From the NCBI GenBank assembly GCA_012523535.1, contig JAAYII010000388.1, positions 1 through 8,677 of the forward strand: 8,677 nt of DNA, read 5' to 3'. The notes beneath the pieces are model-generated. The model saw only the letters and a program-made list of their open reading frames with translations, was not told the DNA's origin and searched no databases. The stretch comes from Peptococcaceae bacterium. GTDB taxonomy: Bacteria; Bacillota; Desulfitobacteriia; Desulfitobacteriales; Syntrophobotulaceae. This document shows positions 5,420 to 8,677 of this stretch, one piece after another. How positions within the stretch are numbered: position 1 is the first letter of the stretch; the number at the start of each line of letters is the position of its first letter. Position numbers and translations under genes: made by a program.

Positions 5420-6746
5420 GGCAATTACCTCGAAGATTAGTATTTGGAACACTTATTTCATCTTTTCTCCTACCATCTGTATTGGTCAACTGATAGGAAC
5501 AGAAAGGCACAATACCGCCGTCCTTATCCAGCACAGTCATACTGCATTCCCGCAGGCGCTTCAAGTCCATGGTGAAGGCATCCATATAATTCATGATGAC
5601 AATAGACAGCCCGGCTTGCAAGTGCGGGAATTTTTTATAAGCAATATCCCCTAACACCGAACCTTGCGGACTTTGGGGGTCAAATTCTGCCAGATAATCC
5701 TCCAGCGTTAACCTGCGATTCAAAGGTGCAATTTTACCCTCCTCCTCTACCAGATAGACGGCACTGGAACACAAGGGATGAGAACAGCCTAAGGGCCAAA
5801 AATCATAAGGCTCGAGCAAGCCTTGGCTTTGTTCCGCCAGCATAAAGATAACATCGCCCATGGTCAACCGCTTGTTGACAGCAATATCAAAGCGTCCGGA
5901 GCCGAAAGCGGGTTGGTAAGCAATACCGGCGATTACATCTTTATTTTGCAGGGCAAATTCTAAGACTTGTCCTAATTGGCAATGATTTATGCCCTCGATG
6001 ACCGTCATGGCCAAGACAACCTGGATTCCTGCCCGCCGGCAATTCTCGATCGCTTGGAGTTTGACGGACAGCAAATCTTCACCGCGTATTTTCTTGTAAA
6101 CATCGGAGGTGATCCCGTCAAACTGGAGGTAAATACCGCTGGCCCCGGCCCGTACCAATTCTTTTAAGAAAGTATAATCATTGGCAATTACAACACCGTT
6201 GGTGTTGATTTCAATAGCCGTCAAGCCCATATTCAAGCCCAGGCGGATGATTTCCGGCAAATCTCTGCGTATGGTCGGTTCGCCCCCGGTTAATTGAACG
6301 CTGGTCTGGGGTCCCGCTTTCTCCACAATTGTCCGGTATTTGTCCCCCAAAGCCTGGATCCCTGGATCCGCTTTAAAGGCATTACGCGCTGCCCCGGCTG
6401 CCATAAAACAAACCGGGCAGCGCAGGTTGCAGCGCTCTGTTACTTCAATCTCTACAAGGGTAGAATGGCGTAGATGATTCTTACACAATCCGCAGTCCCT
6501 GGGGCATCCTTGACCGGTTTTAACAGGCGTCTTTGGAGGACTGTAGGGAAAACTCAGTCCCTTGATCCAGCGGTAATGGTCGACATCAGGCCATAAATAT
6601 GTTGTTACCGATCCATGCTCAGGGCAACCTTTTTCCATATAAACGGCTTTCCCCCGGGCTACAACAGTAGCTTTCACAACCTTTAAGCAAACAGGGCAGA
6701 CACTTTCAGTAGTATCAAGTATTGTAATTTTAGGGGTAGCCTGCAT
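5412..6746 (-). CDS. Radical SAM protein, COG1964 (MJ0619/Tes-like) type
   Basis: Radical SAM enzyme of 444 residues. The N-terminus has a zinc- or rubredoxin-like unit (CPVC at 17-20, GCPEHG at 40-45), followed by CPRDCGLC (81-88), a probable auxiliary metal site. The radical SAM motif CNLRCPVC (Cys106, Cys110, Cys113) follows, then LTGGEP (152-157). The C-terminus has MDAFTMDLKR and PFCSY, features I recall from archaeal MJ0619, first proposed as a pterin methylase and later shown to be tetraether lipid synthase. That group is broad, so lipid coupling should not be assumed here. ATG 6746 follows AAGGAGA by about 9 nt. The stop overlaps the start of the next catalytic subunit by 8 nt (ATGTCTGA), arguing for coupled expression. 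It could modify that enzyme, its pterin cofactor or a metabolite of the pathway. Family assignment is solid; function is open. Confidence 0.85.
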   Translation of the reverse strand: MQATPKITILDTTESVCPVCLKVVKATVVARGKAVYMEKGCPEHGSVTTYLWPDVDHYRWIKGLSFPYSPPKTPVKTGQGCPRDCGLCKNHLRHSTLVEIEVTERCNLRCPVCFMAAGAARNAFKADPGIQALGDKYRTIVEKAGPQTSVQLTGGEPTIRRDLPEIIRLGLNMGLTAIEINTNGVVIANDYTFLKELVRAGASGIYLQFDGITSDVYKKIRGEDLLSVKLQAIENCRRAGIQVVLAMTVIEGINHCQLGQVLEFALQNKDVIAGIAYQPAFGSGRFDIAVNKRLTMGDVIFMLAEQSQGLLEPYDFWPLGCSHPLCSSAVYLVEEEGKIAPLNRRLTLEDYLAEFDPQSPQGSVLGDIAYKKFPHLQAGLSIVIMNYMDAFTMDLKRLRECSMTVLDKDGGIVPFCSYQLTNTDGRRKDEISVPNTNLRGNCHV

Positions 6747-6829
6747 GACAAAATTCTCCTTTTAATGCTACAAACTTCAAAAATCCCAGGTACCTCTCAT
6801 TAAGTAGGCATAATTCAGTTAAAGCGATC
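6747..6829 (-). other. 83-nt gap between membrane subunit and radical SAM genes
   Basis: The gap contains only the radical SAM ribosome binding site (AAGGAGA) and an isolated 8-bp palindrome AGGTACCT. I see no convincing promoter or terminator, so the genes on either side are probably co-transcribed. Confidence 0.55.
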
Positions 6830-7789
6830 TTATGACTTCCACGCTTTTAAAAAATCTTCGTTGCCAACAGGCAAGCGAGAGCGATATTTTAACTCTCCCG
6901 GCAGCCAAGTGCGATCCTCTCCGGCACGCACTACCAGATAACGCATGATCATCCCGCCCAGAAGGGCCAAACAAGCACCGACACTATGAACAACCGGATT
7001 GGTGAACAACAGAAGCACAATGGGTACAATAGTGCCCAACAAAATAAAACCTAATTTAAAGGAAGCGGAAAGATCACCGCTGATCCATCTCTGGGCCGCT
7101 TTAGCTTCCCGTTCCGTACTCCCGCTCCATTTAATCCAGATATAGCCCGACCAAAAGATTAATTGAAACAGCAGCAATATCGCTGTAAGATGCGGTAAAT
7201 CTTGCAGAACCAAGGAAGAAAAAGAACCTACTATATAGCCGTTTACTATAAACCAGGAGGATTCACCGATAATATAACCGCATAGGATATGTCCCGCCAT
7301 ACCGGTAATAAAAGAGGAAAGGAAAAACAACACCATGATACCGGGGCCGTTCCAAAAGGGACGAGCTTTATTCCTAGCCAGCAGTGCTCCCGGATAGGTA
7401 GCCACTACCAAGCCAAAAATAAGACAAAAAGCGGCGAAAAATTTGCGGAGCAAAATAAGTTTACTCCAGGGCAATAAAGTAATTCCGAATGAAGCAAACA
7501 AAATCCCGGCTATAATGGCCAAAGTCATATTCCAAGCCCCGAAGGTCAAAATAGTTTTAGGATTCATGAATACCCTAAAAGCCTGGAACGGACGACCTAA
7601 TTCCAAAATTAGAAAACATGCTCCTACAGCAATAAAAACGGCACCGGCAAAATTACCTAACACAGAGGTTTGTCCATCCCCAAGAAACAAATCTCCTATT
7701 CCGGCAATAACAAGCATCGCTCCGCCCATACCGGCGAAAAAGAAATCCACGGCCAGCATCCAACCCCATCCGTCATGTTTGTGACTCAT
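6830..7789 (-). CDS. NrfD/PsrC-family integral membrane subunit
   Basis: Membrane anchor of a complex iron-sulfur molybdoenzyme, expected to exchange electrons between the quinone pool and the ferredoxin-like subunit. The 319-residue length matches PsrC/NrfD. Hydrophobic segments lie at roughly 10-33, 43-66, 84-106, 114-136, 146-172, 195-217, 241-262 and 263-288, giving about eight membrane spans. Family marks are the N-terminal WMLAVDFFFAGMGGA helix, LELGRPFQAFRVFMNPKT after the second span and YPGALLARNKARPFWNG between later spans. Its start ATG overlaps the TGA of the upstream Fe-S gene (ATGA, 7786-7789). The ribosome binding site is weak, so translation probably depends on coupling. No heme ligand pattern is evident. 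Confidence is high for the family; which quinone it uses and whether it pumps protons cannot be read. Confidence 0.93.
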   Translation of the reverse strand: MSHKHDGWGWMLAVDFFFAGMGGAMLVIAGIGDLFLGDGQTSVLGNFAGAVFIAVGACFLILELGRPFQAFRVFMNPKTILTFGAWNMTLAIIAGILFASFGITLLPWSKLILLRKFFAAFCLIFGLVVATYPGALLARNKARPFWNGPGIMVLFFLSSFITGMAGHILCGYIIGESSWFIVNGYIVGSFSSLVLQDLPHLTAILLLFQLIFWSGYIWIKWSGSTEREAKAAQRWISGDLSASFKLGFILLGTIVPIVLLLFTNPVVHSVGACLALLGGMIMRYLVVRAGEDRTWLPGELKYRSRLPVGNEDFLKAWKS

Positions 7790-8349
7790 CTCATCTGCAC
7801 CCCCAATCCGTTAATGTAATATACTGACGGTTTTGTTCCCAGCTCATCCAAAAGGCGTATAGCATGAAAACGATTGATAAGTTTACAGACTTCGCTGTTT
7901 GGATCGTCCAGATCACCAAAAATCCGTGCTTTCTGATGACAGCTTTGAACGCAGCGGGGAACCTTTCCCTGGTCAACTCGGTCCGAGCAAAAATCGCATT
8001 TTTGAACAATCCCTTTTTTCTGATTGGGAATACGTGCTCCATAAGGACAAGCCATCACACAGGCTTTGCAGCCCACACATTTTTTCTCCTCAATCCAAAC
8101 AATCCCGTCTTCCCTGCGCAGGGAAGCGCCTGTCGGGCAGGCATCAACACACGGGGTGTTTTCGCAATGCATACATAACAGAGGGATATGAACCATATGA
8201 AGGTCAGGAAATACTCCAATAGGGCCGACCGTTGTAACCGGGTTATAAATCATATCCACCGGGAGCTCATTATGGACCTTACAGGCCACCGTGCATGAAT
8301 GACAGCCGACACAACGACGGGTATCAATAACCATTGCATAATGTGCCAC
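7786..8349 (-). CDS. 4x[4Fe-4S] ferredoxin-like electron-transfer subunit (DmsB/PsrB/NrfC type)
   Basis: Carries electrons between a molybdopterin catalytic subunit and the membrane subunit. From the chosen start it has 187 residues, typical of PsrB/PhsB. Sixteen cysteines form four motifs: 13/16/19/23 (CVGCHSCTVAC), 59/62/67/71 (CMHCENTPCVDACP), 91/94/97/101 (CVGCKACVMACP) and 118/121/133/137 (CDFC, then CVQSC). This suits four cubane clusters; in this fold, ligands are swapped between the first and last motifs. The start is GTG 8349, because AGGAGGG (8358-8364) lies 8 nt upstream. A longer frame from TTG 8382 would overlap the upstream gene and lacks a binding site. One base separates the GTG from the upstream stop, and the stop overlaps the NrfD start by 4 nt. 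No signal peptide is present; export, if any, would be by hitch-hiking with the catalytic subunit. Confidence 0.95.
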   Translation of the reverse strand: MAHYAMVIDTRRCVGCHSCTVACKVHNELPVDMIYNPVTTVGPIGVFPDLHMVHIPLLCMHCENTPCVDACPTGASLRREDGIVWIEEKKCVGCKACVMACPYGARIPNQKKGIVQKCDFCSDRVDQGKVPRCVQSCHQKARIFGDLDDPNSEVCKLINRFHAIRLLDELGTKPSVYYINGLGVQMR

Positions 8350-8350
8350 G

Positions 8351-8677
8351 TCAATTACCCTCCTTTTGTTCAGCACTATCAACTTTATATATTTTGCATA
8401 ACAAGCCCCGGTTGGCCCAGGTTCCGCTTAAGGGACAACAATCCTCATCCCTGGTGCTTGTTAATACATTAGTATTTGATTCCAAGCAGCCCCCCAAATC
8501 CGGCTCCTTCATTTCTCTTTCCGGGAACCACCAACCCCGTTGGGTTATAATAACACCGGGAGCAACAGCCTGAGTGACGTCGGCTTTCTGCTTAATACGT
8601 CCCCGTCGGGTTTCAATCCAGACCCAATCCCCTTGCTCAATGCCATATTCTTTGGCTGTTGCAGGATTGATCTGGAA
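8351..8677 (-). CDS. Molybdopterin oxidoreductase catalytic subunit, C-terminal end (cut by window edge)
   Basis: I translated the minus strand from the window edge to TGA 8351-8353, giving the last 108 residues of a Mo/W-bisPGD enzyme. It begins in the C-terminal cofactor-binding domain (INPATAKEYGI, then GDWVWIETRRGRI) and continues through RGWWFPE, LGG, SNTNVLTS and PLSGTW. The same succession occurs in the complete catalytic subunit at 3182-5419 (SPATAAKYGL, VWVETEKGK, YGWWYPE, SNANILTS, PLIGTW), so the two belong to one subfamily. The metal ligand, Fe-S motif and any Tat signal lie outside the window. It is directly followed by the Fe-S subunit (1-nt gap) and is probably that subunit's cognate catalytic partner in the membrane complex. 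Confidence 0.9.
   Translation of the reverse strand, partial: FQINPATAKEYGIEQGDWVWIETRRGRIKQKADVTQAVAPGVIITQRGWWFPEREMKEPDLGGCLESNTNVLTSTRDEDCCPLSGTWANRGLLCKIYKVDSAEQKEGN

Noticed and set aside
5420..5452. Longer N-terminus for the catalytic subunit from GTG 5452
   Set aside because: ATG 5419 has GAGGT 7 nt upstream, gives an 8-nt coupling overlap, and places the Fe-S motif at the usual distance from the N-terminus.
8350..8382. Longer N-terminus for the Fe-S subunit from TTG 8382
   Set aside because: It overlaps the upstream gene's end and lacks a ribosome binding site, while GTG 8349 has AGGAGGG at ideal distance.

Overview
The window looks like chromosomal DNA of an anaerobic, low-to-mid GC Gram-positive bacterium, most likely a clostridium of the Peptococcaceae/Desulfotomaculum type. 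This is inferred from strong AGGAGG-type ribosome binding sites, frequent GTG starts, and the gene content (Mo/W bis-pterin oxidoreductase, 4x[4Fe-4S] electron-transfer subunit, NrfD membrane subunit, radical SAM enzyme, pterin-cofactor genes). The genus cannot be fixed by reading alone. Every gene I accept is on the minus strand, so transcription runs from high to low coordinates.

Region 1 (8677 to 3182) is an oxidoreductase operon. In order: the C-terminal end of a first catalytic subunit (cut by the window edge, 8351-8677); a four-cluster ferredoxin-like subunit (7786-8349); an NrfD/PsrC-type membrane subunit (6830-7789); a radical SAM protein of the COG1964 type (5412-6746); and a second, complete catalytic subunit (3182-5419). 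Junctions are tight: a 1-nt gap, a 4-nt overlap, an 83-nt gap and an 8-nt overlap. The first three genes form a standard membrane-bound module (catalytic, electron transfer, quinone-facing anchor). The second catalytic subunit is related to the first at its C-terminus, has no export signal, and is translationally coupled to the radical SAM gene. The substrate is not readable from sequence. The full-length subunit resembles the acetylene hydratase branch but lacks that enzyme's catalytic Asp.

Region 2 (3181 to 2726) is a 456-nt non-coding interval and the most interesting part. On the minus strand it holds a consensus sigma-54 promoter (-24 TGGCAC, -12 TTGCA), then a leader of about 290 nt. 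The leader can fold into a three-way junction, one arm of which contains a motif nearly identical to the 11-nt GAAA-tetraloop receptor. Two GAAA-capped hairpins follow. An intrinsic terminator with eight Us lies just before the moeA ribosome binding site, and an upstream segment is perfectly complementary to its loop. This has the layout of a riboswitch or attenuator, plausibly sensing the molybdenum or tungsten cofactor. I could not match it securely to the known Moco motif.

Region 3 (2725 to 1) is a cofactor operon controlled by that leader: moeA (1508-2725), a second MoeA/MogA-like molybdopterin-binding protein with a five-cysteine tail (416-1435), and the N-terminal 130 residues of moaA (cut by the window edge, 1-392). 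MoaA starts pterin synthesis from GTP and MoeA inserts the metal, so this operon would supply the cofactor used by the enzymes of region 1. No tRNA, rRNA, CRISPR array, insertion sequence or phage gene was seen.
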